DNA from: Citrobacter sp. 18056
GTDB lineage: Bacteria > Pseudomonadota > Gammaproteobacteria > Enterobacterales > Enterobacteriaceae
Assembly (NCBI GenBank): GCA_902706235.1
Contig: CACSJR010000002.1
Coordinates: 62,001 to 126,000, forward strand
DNA length: 64,000 nt
Reading direction: 5' to 3'
The position numbers and the translations under genes are program-made. Positions 1 through 7,800 of this stretch are shown here, in pieces. How positions within the stretch are numbered: the first letter of the stretch is position 1; each line of letters starts with the position of its first letter. Under the pieces are notes generated by a model. That model worked only from the letters and a program-made list of their open reading frames with translations. It had not been told where the DNA came from and did no database searches.

Positions 1-1255
1 ACTGGGTATTTCTCAGGGCGCGGCGATCTGGCTGCTGGTGATTTTGTTAGGCGTGGCGGGCATTCTCTACGCGGTTGTTGGCGGAATGCGCGCAATGGCA
101 ATAGCCGATTCAATTAACGGCATCGGCCTGGTGATTGGCGGCCTGATGGTGCCAGTCTTTGGTCTGATCGTGATGGGCGGCGGCAGCTTTTTTCAAGGGC
201 TGGAAAGGCTCACCACCGTACACGCCGAAAAGCTGAACTCCATCGGTGGCAGTCATGACCCGCTGCCGATTGGCGCGGCATTCACCGGGCTTATCCTTGT
301 GAACACCTTCTACTGGTGCACCAATCAGGGCATGGTTCAGCGCACGCTGGCCTCGAAAAGCCTTGCTGAAGGGCAAAAAGGTGCGCTGCTGACCGCGGTG
401 TTAAAAATGCTCGACCCGCTGATTCTGGTGCTGCCTGGGCTTATCGCGTTTCACCTGTTCCAGGATTTACCGAGCGCCGACATGGCCTATCCGGCGCTGG
501 TCAGCAAAGTGCTGCCCGTGCCGCTGATCGGCTTTTTTGGTGCGGTGTTATTTGGCGCGGTGATCAGCACCTTTAATGGTTTTCTCAACAGCGCCAGCAC
601 GTTGTTCAGCATGGGGATTTATCGCCGCATCATCAATGAAAACGCTCAGCCGGATCAGCTTGTGCGCGTAGGGCGACGCTTTGGTTTGCTCATCGCCGTT
701 TTGTCATTGCTGGTTGCGCCGTGGATAGCCAACGCACCGCAAGGACTCTACAGCTGGATGAAGCAGCTCAACGGCATCTACAACGTGCCGCTGGTGACCA
801 TCATCATCATGGGCTTTTTCTTCCCGCGCATCCCGGCCCTTGCCGCCAAAGTGGCGATGTTCCTCGGTATATGCAGCTATATCACCATCAACTACCTGGT
901 GAAGTTCGATATCCATTTCCTCTACGTGCTGGCCTGCACCTTCTGCATCAACGTGGTGGTTATGCTGGTGATTGGTGCCCTTAAACCCCGCGCCACGCCG
1001 TTCAAATTTCACGATGCCTTTGCGGTGGATATGCAGCCGTGGAAAAACGCGAAGATTGCCTCAGTGGGCATTCTGTTCGCGATGATCGGGGTGTATTCCG
1101 GGCTGGCGCAGTTCGGTGGCTATCACGTGCAGTGGCTGACCATTCTGAGCTACGGCATCACCGCCGCGGTGGTGGTGTATCTCATTTTCTCTCGCTGGCA
1201 GGCGCGCCGCGTTGAGCCTGCCGTTTTCGCTTCAGACATTAAGGAGAAGCCATGA
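1..1255 (+). CDS. yidK: Sodium:solute symporter YidK, 5' end missing
   Basis: This is a secondary transporter of the sodium:solute symporter (SSS) family. The reading frame is already open at the left edge, so the true start and the first transmembrane helices lie outside the window. About 417 residues are visible, made of repeated hydrophobic helices, with a family-like GFLNSASTLFSMGIYRR stretch. It overlaps the next gene, a sulfatase, by the four bases ATGA. That points to translational coupling and to import of a sulfated sugar or a desulfation product. The substrate is an inference from context. The family call is secure; the symbol rests on the shared yidKJ-yidHG gene order. Confidence 0.85.
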   Translation, partial: LGISQGAAIWLLVILLGVAGILYAVVGGMRAMAIADSINGIGLVIGGLMVPVFGLIVMGGGSFFQGLERLTTVHAEKLNSIGGSHDPLPIGAAFTGLILVNTFYWCTNQGMVQRTLASKSLAEGQKGALLTAVLKMLDPLILVLPGLIAFHLFQDLPSADMAYPALVSKVLPVPLIGFFGAVLFGAVISTFNGFLNSASTLFSMGIYRRIINENAQPDQLVRVGRRFGLLIAVLSLLVAPWIANAPQGLYSWMKQLNGIYNVPLVTIIIMGFFFPRIPALAAKVAMFLGICSYITINYLVKFDIHFLYVLACTFCINVVVMLVIGALKPRATPFKFHDAFAVDMQPWKNAKIASVGILFAMIGVYSGLAQFGGYHVQWLTILSYGITAAVVVYLIFSRWQARRVEPAVFASDIKEKP

Positions 1256-2745
1256 GCCGCCCGAATTTCCTGTTCATCATGACCGACACCCAGGCCACCA
1301 ACATGGTCGGGTGTTACAGCGGTAAGCCGTTGAATACGCAACATATCGACAGCCTGGCCGCGGAAGGCATCCGCTTTAATTCCGCTTATACCTGCTCCCC
1401 GGTCTGTACGCCCGCGCGCGCCGGGCTATTCACTGGAATTTATGCCAATCAGTCCGGGCCGTGGACCAACAACGTCGCGCCGGGGAAAAACATCTCCACC
1501 ATGGGGCGCTATTTCCAGGATGCGGGCTATCACACCTGCTTCATCGGCAAATGGCATCTCGACGGGCACGACTATTTCGGCACCGGCGTGTGCCCGCCGG
1601 AATGGGACGCGGAGTACTGGTTCGACGGCGCGAACTATTTGTCAGAACTGACCGAAGAGCAGATCAGCCTGTGGCGCAATGGGCTGAATAGCGTGGAAGA
1701 TTTACAGACGCATCAGATAGATGAAACCTTCACCTGGGCGCATCGCATCAGCAACCGGGCGATTGATTTTCTGCATCAGCCAACACGCAGCGACGAGCCG
1801 TTCCTGATGGTGGTCTCCTACGACGAGCCGCATCATCCGTTCACCTGTCCGGTGGAGTATCTGGAGAAATATCAGGACTTTTACTACGATTTGGGCGAAA
1901 AGGCGCACGACAGTCTGGATGGCAAACCGCTGCATCATCGACTGTGGGCGGACGCAATGCCTTCGCCCGTCGGAGAAGATGCCCGCTATCACCATCCAAT
2001 GTATTTTGCCTGCAATGATTTTGTCGACGATCAGATTGGCCGGGTGATTAACGCCCTCACGGCCGAACAGCGTGAAAACACTTGGGTGATTTATACCTCG
2101 GATCACGGCGAAATGATGGGCGCGCACAAGCTCATCAGTAAAGGTGCGGCGATGTACGATGACATCACCCGCATCCCCCTGATTATGCGGCCTCCGTACG
2201 GGGAACCGACGCAGGTGAACACACCCGTCAGCCACATTGATTTGCTGCCCACGATGATGGCGCTGGCGGGCATTCATCAGCCCGACATTTTGCCTGGTGA
2301 AAATATACTGCGCGCCAATGCCGATCGTGGGGTGATGGTGGAATTTAACCGCTATGAAATCGAACACGACAGCTTCGGCGGTTTTATTCCGGTGCGCTGC
2401 TGGGTAACGGAGCGCTGGAAACTGGTGCTCAACCTGTTTACTACGGATGAACTGTACGACAGACACAGCGACCCGAATGAACTGCGCAACCTGATTGAAG
2501 ATGCCGACTACGTCAGTATTCGCGATTCGATGCACGACAGCCTGTTGGATTACATGGATAAAATTCGCGATCCGTTCCGCACCTATCAGTGGAGTTTGCG
2601 TCCGTGGCGCACACAGGCGCAGCCGCGCTGGATGGGCGCGTTCCGCCCGCGGCCGGAAGATGGTTACTCGCCGGTGGTGCGTGACTACGATACCGGCCTG
2701 CCCACTCAGGGTGTTAAGGTGGAAGAGAAAACGCAGAAGTTTTGA
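1252..2745 (+). CDS. yidJ: Cys-type sulfatase YidJ
   Basis: This is a sulfatase of the alkaline-phosphatase superfamily, predicted to hydrolyse sulfate esters. The N-terminal metal-site motif FIMTDTQ and the activation motif C52-T-P-A-R56 are visible. Cys52 is the residue converted to formylglycine in this family. A second metal-binding stretch, YTSDHGEMMGAH, lies near residue 285. The 497-residue length fits the family. No signal peptide is seen, so the enzyme is probably cytoplasmic. It is coupled to the upstream transporter, and a radical-SAM sulfatase maturase lies three genes downstream, which fits a Cys-type enzyme matured without oxygen. The natural substrate is unknown. Confidence 0.92.
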   Translation: MSRPNFLFIMTDTQATNMVGCYSGKPLNTQHIDSLAAEGIRFNSAYTCSPVCTPARAGLFTGIYANQSGPWTNNVAPGKNISTMGRYFQDAGYHTCFIGKWHLDGHDYFGTGVCPPEWDAEYWFDGANYLSELTEEQISLWRNGLNSVEDLQTHQIDETFTWAHRISNRAIDFLHQPTRSDEPFLMVVSYDEPHHPFTCPVEYLEKYQDFYYDLGEKAHDSLDGKPLHHRLWADAMPSPVGEDARYHHPMYFACNDFVDDQIGRVINALTAEQRENTWVIYTSDHGEMMGAHKLISKGAAMYDDITRIPLIMRPPYGEPTQVNTPVSHIDLLPTMMALAGIHQPDILPGENILRANADRGVMVEFNRYEIEHDSFGGFIPVRCWVTERWKLVLNLFTTDELYDRHSDPNELRNLIEDADYVSIRDSMHDSLLDYMDKIRDPFRTYQWSLRPWRTQAQPRWMGAFRPRPEDGYSPVVRDYDTGLPTQGVKVEEKTQKF

Positions 2746-2798
2746 TGACCGGTTTCGCCCTCTCTCACGGGAGCGGGCGAAGGCGTAAAGGAGCAGAA

Positions 2799-3146
2799 AT
2801 GAAAATATCCCGCCTCGGTGAAGCGCCGGATTACCGCTTCTCGTTGGCTAATGAGCGCACCTTTTTGGCCTGGATCCGCACCGCGCTCGGCTTTCTGGCG
2901 GCGGGCGTCGGGCTTGATCAGCTGGCGCCCGACTTCGCGACGCCGCTCATCCGTGAAGTGTTGGCGCTTTTGCTGTGCCTGTTTGCGGGTGTGCTGGCGA
3001 TTTACGGCTATCTGCGCTGGCTGAATAACGAAAAAGCGATGCGCCTGAAAGAGGATTTGCCCTACACCCGCGGGCTGCTGATTATCAGCGTCGCGCTACT
3101 GGCCGTAGTGGTGGCGGTCATGCTGCTGGTGTTTTATGCCGGATAA
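2799..3146 (+). CDS. yidH: Inner-membrane protein YidH (DUF202)
   Basis: This is a 115-residue membrane protein of the DUF202 type, recognised by the N-terminal ANERTFLAWIRTALGF stretch followed by two further hydrophobic segments. The reading frame is open upstream, but the ATG at 2799 is preceded by AAAGGAG and gives the same length as E. coli YidH. It overlaps yidG by 11 bases. No biochemical role is established. Its place between a sulfatase and its maturase suggests a part in the same membrane-linked pathway, but that is only positional evidence. Confidence 0.88.
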   Translation: MKISRLGEAPDYRFSLANERTFLAWIRTALGFLAAGVGLDQLAPDFATPLIREVLALLLCLFAGVLAIYGYLRWLNNEKAMRLKEDLPYTRGLLIISVALLAVVVAVMLLVFYAG

Positions 3147-3498
3147 ACGCAAAGCCCGTCGCGAAAGCGATCCGGGTTTGCAGCCGGAACGCACCTCGCT
3201 GGCCTGGTTACGTACCCTGTTGGGCTACGGCGCGTTGATGGCGCTGGCTGTCAAACACAGCTGGCATCGCGCGGGTACGCCGTTCTGGCTGTCGTTGGCG
3301 GTGCTGGCGCTGGTGGCAGCCGTTCTCTGGCGATATACCCGGCAGCGGAATTTGATGGCGGAAGAAACGTCTGATTTTTTACATCCGCGCGCGGTACGTG
3401 ACAAATTTATGATCTCCCTCGCAGTGCTCTCCCTCGCAATATTGTTTGCTGTAACGCATCTTAAGCAAATCGTGCTGTTTATCAAAGGAGTCACATGA
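3136..3498 (+). CDS. yidG: Inner-membrane protein YidG (DUF202)
   Basis: This is a 120-residue relative of YidH with the same DUF202 signature, here PERTSLAWLRTLLGYGALMA, and three predicted transmembrane segments. Its start lies inside the end of yidH, and its own TGA overlaps the ATG of the maturase gene. Translation of yidH, yidG and the maturase is therefore probably coupled. YidG and YidH look like a duplicated pair that may form a membrane complex. The function is unknown. Confidence 0.88.
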   Translation: MPDKRKARRESDPGLQPERTSLAWLRTLLGYGALMALAVKHSWHRAGTPFWLSLAVLALVAAVLWRYTRQRNLMAEETSDFLHPRAVRDKFMISLAVLSLAILFAVTHLKQIVLFIKGVT

Positions 3499-4607
3499 CA
3501 GGCTGTCACGTCATGGCCAAACCGGCCAGTTCGCGCTGTAACCTTCACTGCCGCTACTGCTTTTACCTCGATAAACCCCAACAAACTGACATGAGCGATG
3601 CCACACTCGAGGCGTTTATTCGCCAGCAGATTGAGGCACAGCCAGGGGATGATGTGCAGTTTGCGTGGCAGGGCGGTGAGCCGACGCTGTGTGGCGTGGA
3701 TTTTTTCCGCCGCGTGGTGGCGCTACAGCAGCGGTATGCCGGTGAAAAGCGCATCTATAACGCCTTTCAGACCAACGGGATTTTGCTGAACGATGAATGG
3801 TGCCGCTTTTTTAAAGCGCACGGTTGGCTGGTGGGTATCTCGATAGACGGACCCGCGGAAATGCACGACGCCATGCGCGTCAGCCGCAGCGAAAATCCGA
3901 CTCACCAGAGGGTGCTGCGCGCCATTGAAACCCTGAAAGCGCACGACGTTGAGTTTAACCTGCTGGTGGTGGTGGGCCGTCATAACTGCGCGAAGCCGCA
4001 GATGCTGTACCGCTATTTGCGTGAGCTTGGGACGCCGTTTATACAATTCATTCCGCTGCTGGAGATGAACGATGATCGGACGCCGGACGAACACTCTGTT
4101 CCTTCCGATGCGTGGGGAGCGTTTCTGCGCGGCGTGTTTGATGTGTGGGTACGGAAAGATATCGGCCGCATATTTGTGCAGCTGTTCGATTCAACGCTTG
4201 GCATATGGAACGGGTTTTCCTCACAAATGTGCGCCATGAGTGAAACCTGTGGCCACGCGTTTGCGCTGGAAAGTAACGGCGACGTGTATCAGTGCGATCA
4301 CTACGTTTATCCGTCGTACCGTCTCGGCAATATCCATCATCAAACGCTGAGCGACATAAACGCCAGCGACGCCGCGCGTGATTTTGGCCTCGACAAAAAG
4401 CGGACCATCAGCAACGAATGCCGCACCTGCCACGCATTGCGCCTTTGTAACGGTGACTGCCCAAAACACCGCGACGCCAGCGGGAAAAGCGCGCTCTGCG
4501 AAGGATATCTCGACTTTTTCAGCTATACCGCGGCGTACATGAAAGTCATGCGCGACTTAATTCGCCATCAACGTTCGCCAATGGAAATTATGACGATGTT
4601 AAAATGA
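3495..4607 (+). CDS. Anaerobic sulfatase maturase (radical SAM, anSME type)
   Basis: This enzyme is predicted to oxidise the active-site Cys of the neighbouring sulfatase to formylglycine using S-adenosylmethionine and iron-sulfur clusters. The radical-SAM motif C-N-L-H-C-R-Y-C lies at about residues 15-22. The C-terminal half has the cysteine-rich pattern expected for two auxiliary clusters (CDHYVYPSYRLGN, then ECRTCHALRLCNGDCPKHR). At 370 residues it is full length. It occupies the position of E. coli yidF, which is much shorter, so no symbol is assigned. It starts within the stop codon of yidG and is the last gene of the operon. Confidence 0.92.
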   Translation: MTGCHVMAKPASSRCNLHCRYCFYLDKPQQTDMSDATLEAFIRQQIEAQPGDDVQFAWQGGEPTLCGVDFFRRVVALQQRYAGEKRIYNAFQTNGILLNDEWCRFFKAHGWLVGISIDGPAEMHDAMRVSRSENPTHQRVLRAIETLKAHDVEFNLLVVVGRHNCAKPQMLYRYLRELGTPFIQFIPLLEMNDDRTPDEHSVPSDAWGAFLRGVFDVWVRKDIGRIFVQLFDSTLGIWNGFSSQMCAMSETCGHAFALESNGDVYQCDHYVYPSYRLGNIHHQTLSDINASDAARDFGLDKKRTISNECRTCHALRLCNGDCPKHRDASGKSALCEGYLDFFSYTAAYMKVMRDLIRHQRSPMEIMTMLK

Positions 4608-4613
4608 CTCAGC

Positions 4614-4642
4614 AGGCCCGGCAAGTGTGCTCTACCGGGCCT
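4614..4642. terminator. Shared hairpin between the sulfatase operon and emrD
   Basis: AGGCCCGG pairs perfectly with CCGGGCCT across a 13-base loop, in the 44-bp gap between two convergent genes. There is no long T run, so it may be a REP-like hairpin or a weak two-way terminator. Confidence 0.5.
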
Positions 4643-4651
4643 ATCTCCGTC

Positions 4652-5836
4652 TTAAATCGTCTGCTGATGCTGATTAAACCGTGAAGCCAACGGCAGCCAG
4701 CATAGCAATATCAACAGTCCCATCAGCGTCATCAGCAGGCCCAGACTGCTTTGTCCGGTTTGCGGGAGCAGCGCGGAAAGCCAGGCCAGCGCACCGGAAC
4801 CGATGTTCTGCAAGCCGCCGATCAAAGCTCCGGCTGTTCCAGCGAGAAATGGGAACGGCTCCATTGCGCCGCTGGTAGCGAGCGGGAAAAGCATCCCGGC
4901 ACCGAAGAAGAATAGCGCCGCAGGGACCAACAGCGTCCAGACATTCATCACCCCGAGGAGGCCTGGGATCCACATCATCAGCCCCGCCAGCAGACAGCTA
5001 ATGACCGACTGCCACATCATGCTGGAGAAGCGCTTGTTCTGGCGTCCGGCGAACCAGGCGCCGAAAAACGCCGCCGGGATCGGCAGAATAAACAGAATAC
5101 TCACCACCATACTGCTCAGCCCAAGCCCTGCACCCAGCAGCACGCCGGAGCAAGCTTCGAACACTGCAATTCCCGCCAGGCCGCCAATCAGCATCATCAC
5201 ATAGCAGGTGAACGGCCCGTTGCCGAGCAGCGTTTTATAACGTGTGGTAAAGCGGGTTGGCGGCGCATCCTGGGGACGCGTTTCCGGCATCCAGCGCGCC
5301 ATGCTCAGCGTCACGCCCATACACAGCACCAGCAGGAAACCGTAGCACGCGCGCCAGCTCCAGACTGTATCGAGCATCCCGCCAATCAGCGGTGCCAGCA
5401 GCGGGCTAACCAGAATGCCCATGTTCAGCAAACTGTTCGCATGGCGCAGCTGTGTGCCTTCATACAGGTCGCGCGGCAGGGTGCGCGCCATGACGCCGCC
5501 CACGCCGGTGCCCATGCCCTGCAGCGCGCTGGCGGCAATCAGCATCGTCAGGCTGTGCGTGGTCATGGCAATAACCGTCGCCAGCATAAAAATCGTCATG
5601 CCGACGAGGATAACCGGTCGGCGGCCCACGCGGTCTGAAAGCGGACCGTAGAATAATTGCGACACACCGTAGGTCAGTAGATATGCGGCCATGACGCTTT
5701 GGACCGCACCTTCACGCACGTTCAGTTCGCGCGCCATGTCAGCAATGGCTGGAATATAAATGGTTTGCGCCATCTGACCGACGGCGACCAGCAGCACCAG
5801 CATCAGCAGCAAATTGACGTTCTTATGCCTTTTCAT
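4652..5836 (-). CDS. emrD: Multidrug efflux MFS transporter EmrD
   Basis: This is a major facilitator superfamily proton antiporter of 394 residues with about 12 transmembrane helices. The sequence matches E. coli EmrD closely from its first residues (N-terminal region NVNLLLMLVLLVAVGQMAQT). The loop after helix 2 carries the MFS signature GPLSDRVGRRPVI. EmrD exports uncouplers and amphipathic compounds across the inner membrane. The gene is monocistronic and convergent with the sulfatase operon. Confidence 0.95.
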   Translation of the reverse strand: MKRHKNVNLLLMLVLLVAVGQMAQTIYIPAIADMARELNVREGAVQSVMAAYLLTYGVSQLFYGPLSDRVGRRPVILVGMTIFMLATVIAMTTHSLTMLIAASALQGMGTGVGGVMARTLPRDLYEGTQLRHANSLLNMGILVSPLLAPLIGGMLDTVWSWRACYGFLLVLCMGVTLSMARWMPETRPQDAPPTRFTTRYKTLLGNGPFTCYVMMLIGGLAGIAVFEACSGVLLGAGLGLSSMVVSILFILPIPAAFFGAWFAGRQNKRFSSMMWQSVISCLLAGLMMWIPGLLGVMNVWTLLVPAALFFFGAGMLFPLATSGAMEPFPFLAGTAGALIGGLQNIGSGALAWLSALLPQTGQSSLGLLMTLMGLLILLCWLPLASRFNQHQQTI

Positions 5837-6011
5837 TCGATGATTACTTTGTGAACGGTTAAAAAGAAAGAATATGTGACTGCGGAATCAGCAAAGTCCG
5901 CGAGGAATCTACCACAGTAAAATGACAGAACAACCACAGGGGAAGGATTGACGAAGCGGCATCAGGCAGGTTTTGTAAACGATATTCGGCAACAATTGTT
6001 GCCAGAGTGGA

Positions 6012-6845
6012 TCAGGACAGGCGCAGCAAAATCGCGCCGAGAGCTATCCCGCAGGCAGCGGTCAGGCGCAGCCACGTCACCCGTTCTTTGAGGATCACCA
6101 GGGCGATGACCGCGCCGAACAGAATTGAGGTTTCACGCAGCGCCGCCACGACCGCCAGCGGAGCCTGAGTCATTGCCCACAACGCCAGACCATAAGAGCC
6201 CATGGTGCCGAGCCCGCCAAAAATGCCCTTCTTCCAGTGAAGTCGCATGTAGCGGGAGACCTCGAGGCGGCGAGAGATCATCGCCCAACCGAGCAGACAA
6301 AAACCGTTCATCAAAAATGTCCACAAGGTATAGCCGAGCGCGGAGCCGGAAAGCCGCACGCCCGTGCCGTCGACCAGCGTATAACTGGCAATGAAGCTGG
6401 CGTTGATCAGGGCCAGCGTCACCCCTTTTCTTGAGCCACTGCGCCCATTTAGCGCCATCGCCAAAATCGACAGGCAGATAACGCCAATACCCATCCATGC
6501 CAAAGAGGAGAGCTGCTCGCCCGGTAAAAACAGGCTGACCATCGCCACCAGCAACGGCGCGGTGCCGCGCATCAGTGGGTAGGTCTGCCTCATGTCTGAG
6601 ACCTGGTAGGTTTTTGCGACCAGAACGGTATAAACCACTTGTAGACCGCAGGAGAGAATCAGCCAGGGCGCGCTGGCCAGCGCAGGTTGTGGAGAGAAGG
6701 GCAGCAACACAAAGGCTATCAGCGATGCGGAACCGCTCACGCTGATGGCGGAGTAGAGTTTATCGCTCCCCGCTTTGACGATGGCATTCCAGCTGGCGTG
6801 TAGCAGGGCGGCAAACAGCAATACAAAGAATACGGTAAGAGTCAT
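6012..6845 (-). CDS. EamA/DMT-family permease
   Basis: This is a 277-residue membrane protein of the drug/metabolite transporter superfamily, with about ten hydrophobic helices arranged as two EamA-like halves. The C-terminal half ends with ALRETSILFGAVIALVILKERVTWLR, a typical EamA pattern. No substrate can be read from the sequence. It lies upstream of emrD in the same orientation with a 175-bp gap, so a shared transcript is possible. I do not recognise a specific E. coli orthologue at this position. Confidence 0.8.
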   Translation of the reverse strand: MTLTVFFVLLFAALLHASWNAIVKAGSDKLYSAISVSGSASLIAFVLLPFSPQPALASAPWLILSCGLQVVYTVLVAKTYQVSDMRQTYPLMRGTAPLLVAMVSLFLPGEQLSSLAWMGIGVICLSILAMALNGRSGSRKGVTLALINASFIASYTLVDGTGVRLSGSALGYTLWTFLMNGFCLLGWAMISRRLEVSRYMRLHWKKGIFGGLGTMGSYGLALWAMTQAPLAVVAALRETSILFGAVIALVILKERVTWLRLTAACGIALGAILLRLS

Positions 6846-6940
6846 GGCGCGCTTTGCAGTGAAGTGTCACAAGACTGTAACATTCCCTGTGCGATCAACC
6901 AACGACAGAGCGAAAACCGCCAAAGCACGATGAACGGTTG

Positions 6941-6968
6941 AAAGAGGGGCGGTTGCCCGCCCCTCTTT
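6941..6968 (-). terminator. Terminator of the tisB transcript
   Basis: A perfect 12-bp stem (AAAGAGGGGCGG with its complement) closes on a four-base loop, 19 bp past the tisB stop. It ends in only three T residues. Confidence 0.75.
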
Positions 6969-6986
6969 GGTACGGCCTGAACCTGA

Positions 6987-7076
6987 TTACCGGAAGGTCT
7001 TCAGGACTGCATCAAGCAGTTGCAGCAACGCAACCATGAGTTTCAGGACCAACACTGCCAGTTCCACTCCACCCAT
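6987..7076 (-). CDS. tisB: SOS-induced membrane toxin peptide TisB
   Basis: This is a 29-residue hydrophobic peptide. The core (LVLKLMVALLQLLDAVLK) closely matches E. coli TisB, including the conserved Lys, Gln and Asp that give one polar face to the helix. TisB inserts into the inner membrane during the SOS response, dissipates the proton-motive force and promotes persister formation. The start is supported by an AGGAGA Shine-Dalgarno nine bases upstream, and the length equals that of E. coli TisB. A LexA box lies about 210 bp upstream and an IstR-pairing site lies 70-90 nt upstream of the start. The gene is too short for usual gene calling. Divergence from E. coli is concentrated at both ends of the peptide. 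Confidence 0.93.
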   Translation of the reverse strand: MGGVELAVLVLKLMVALLQLLDAVLKTFR

Positions 7077-7145
7077 ACGTTTCTCCTGTAGTGTAAGGAG
7101 AACTTCCGGCTGATTTACCTTTCCGCTGCCTGTCACCAGCCGTTT

Positions 7146-7166
7146 GTTGACGTAACACAGTGTGCT
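7146..7166 (-). promoter_or_regulatory. IstR pairing site in the tisB leader
   Basis: The complement of this stretch in the tisB mRNA can pair with IstR at 20 of 21 positions. Both loci carry GTTGACGTAACACAGTG on the + strand. It lies 70-90 nt upstream of the tisB start, where the ribosome standby site lies in E. coli. Confidence 0.82.
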
Positions 7167-7282
7167 CTCCTGGGGGTTAAGGCGCTGACGGCACCACCCG
7201 TTTCAGCCAGGACTTTTTGCGCGCCGGTCGAACATGCGGCCCCCAAATGGCTCACTGCGAACAGCTTCAGTATAGATATATA

Positions 7283-7298
7283 CTGTATGAATGAACAG
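7283..7298 (-). promoter_or_regulatory. LexA box of the tisB promoter
   Basis: On the minus strand this reads CTGTTCATTCATACAG, a perfect CTGT-N8-ACAG LexA operator. The distance to tisB leaves a leader of roughly 190-200 nt, as in E. coli. It explains SOS control of the toxin. Confidence 0.85.
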
Positions 7299-7363
7299 GT
7301 GTTTTTGTCGACAAAATCACTGGGCTGGCTCATACTCATTAATGCGGTAAACCATGGGCGAAA

Positions 7364-7392
7364 TTGCGCGATCGCCGCCGATCGGGTATACT
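7364..7392 (+). promoter_or_regulatory. istR constitutive promoter
   Basis: A -35 element TTGCGC and a -10 element TATACT are separated by exactly 17 bp. This places the transcription start at about 7399, the first base of the tisB-complementary segment. No LexA box overlaps it, so the RNA should be made constitutively. Confidence 0.7.
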
Positions 7393-7398
7393 TTTGCC

Positions 7399-7472
7399 GT
7401 TGACGTAACACAGTGCGCTTCGCGGATACCACCCGCAAACCACTGACAAAACCTCGCTCCGGCGGGGTTTTT
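7399..7472 (+). ncRNA. istR: IstR antitoxin small RNA
   Basis: This is the antisense-acting small RNA that blocks tisB translation. Its 5' end (GTTGACGTAACACAGTGCGC) is complementary to the tisB leader at 20 of 21 positions. It ends in a terminator with an 8-bp stem (AACCTCGC pairing with GCGGGGTT, one G-U pair) around a UCCG loop at 7449-7468, followed by a T run. The RNA would be about 75 nt, the size of E. coli IstR-1. Gene order (tisB, istR, ivbL) also matches E. coli. The exact 3' end is estimated from the T run. Confidence 0.85.
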
Positions 7473-7602
7473 TGTTTTCTGAGGTATTGCAAGGAAATGT
7501 GATCGGCAACTCAGATTTTTGTGGTGAATCATAAAGCGCTTGCTGCGCAACGCCGCCTGTGCTTGTATAAATCCAGTCAACAACACAACGTCATGGTCCC
7601 TA

Positions 7603-7701
7603 ATGAACATCAACCTGAACGCAATCAACCTACTACCAACTGCGCAACCAGCCGCAGTGGTCGTCGTGCGTGTGGTGGTGGTCGTCGGCAATGCGCCGTA
7701 G
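7603..7701 (+). CDS. ivbL: ilvBN operon leader peptide IvbL
   Basis: This is a 32-residue attenuation leader peptide. Its last third is nearly all valine (AAVVVVRVVVVVGNAP), so ribosome stalling senses valyl-tRNA, and leucine codons (CTG, CTA, CTA) come earlier. The peptide ends 20 bp before a strong terminator stem. The ATG at 7603 gives the same length as E. coli IvbL; an overlapping longer frame starting upstream has no such features. A possible -10 (TATAAA at 7566) lies upstream, but I could not place a convincing -35. Confidence 0.95.
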   Translation: MNINLNAINLLPTAQPAAVVVVRVVVVVGNAP

Positions 7702-7721
7702 GGTCCGGAACACACGATTCC

Positions 7722-7755
7722 AAAACCCCGCCGGCGCAAACCGGCGGGGTTTTTC
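7722..7755 (+). terminator. ilvBN attenuator
   Basis: A 13-bp stem (AAAACCCCGCCGG with its complement) and a CGCAAA loop are followed by a T run, between the leader peptide and ilvB. It terminates transcription when valine and leucine tRNAs are charged. Confidence 0.9.
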
Positions 7756-7800
7756 GTTTAAGCCCCCCGGAAAGTCGGCCCACAAGAAAAGGACTGGAGC

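Noticed and set aside
7540-7571. ilvB promoter
   Set aside because: TATAAA at 7566 is plausible, but the nearest TTGCTG is 20 bp away. The spacing is too long to call a pair.
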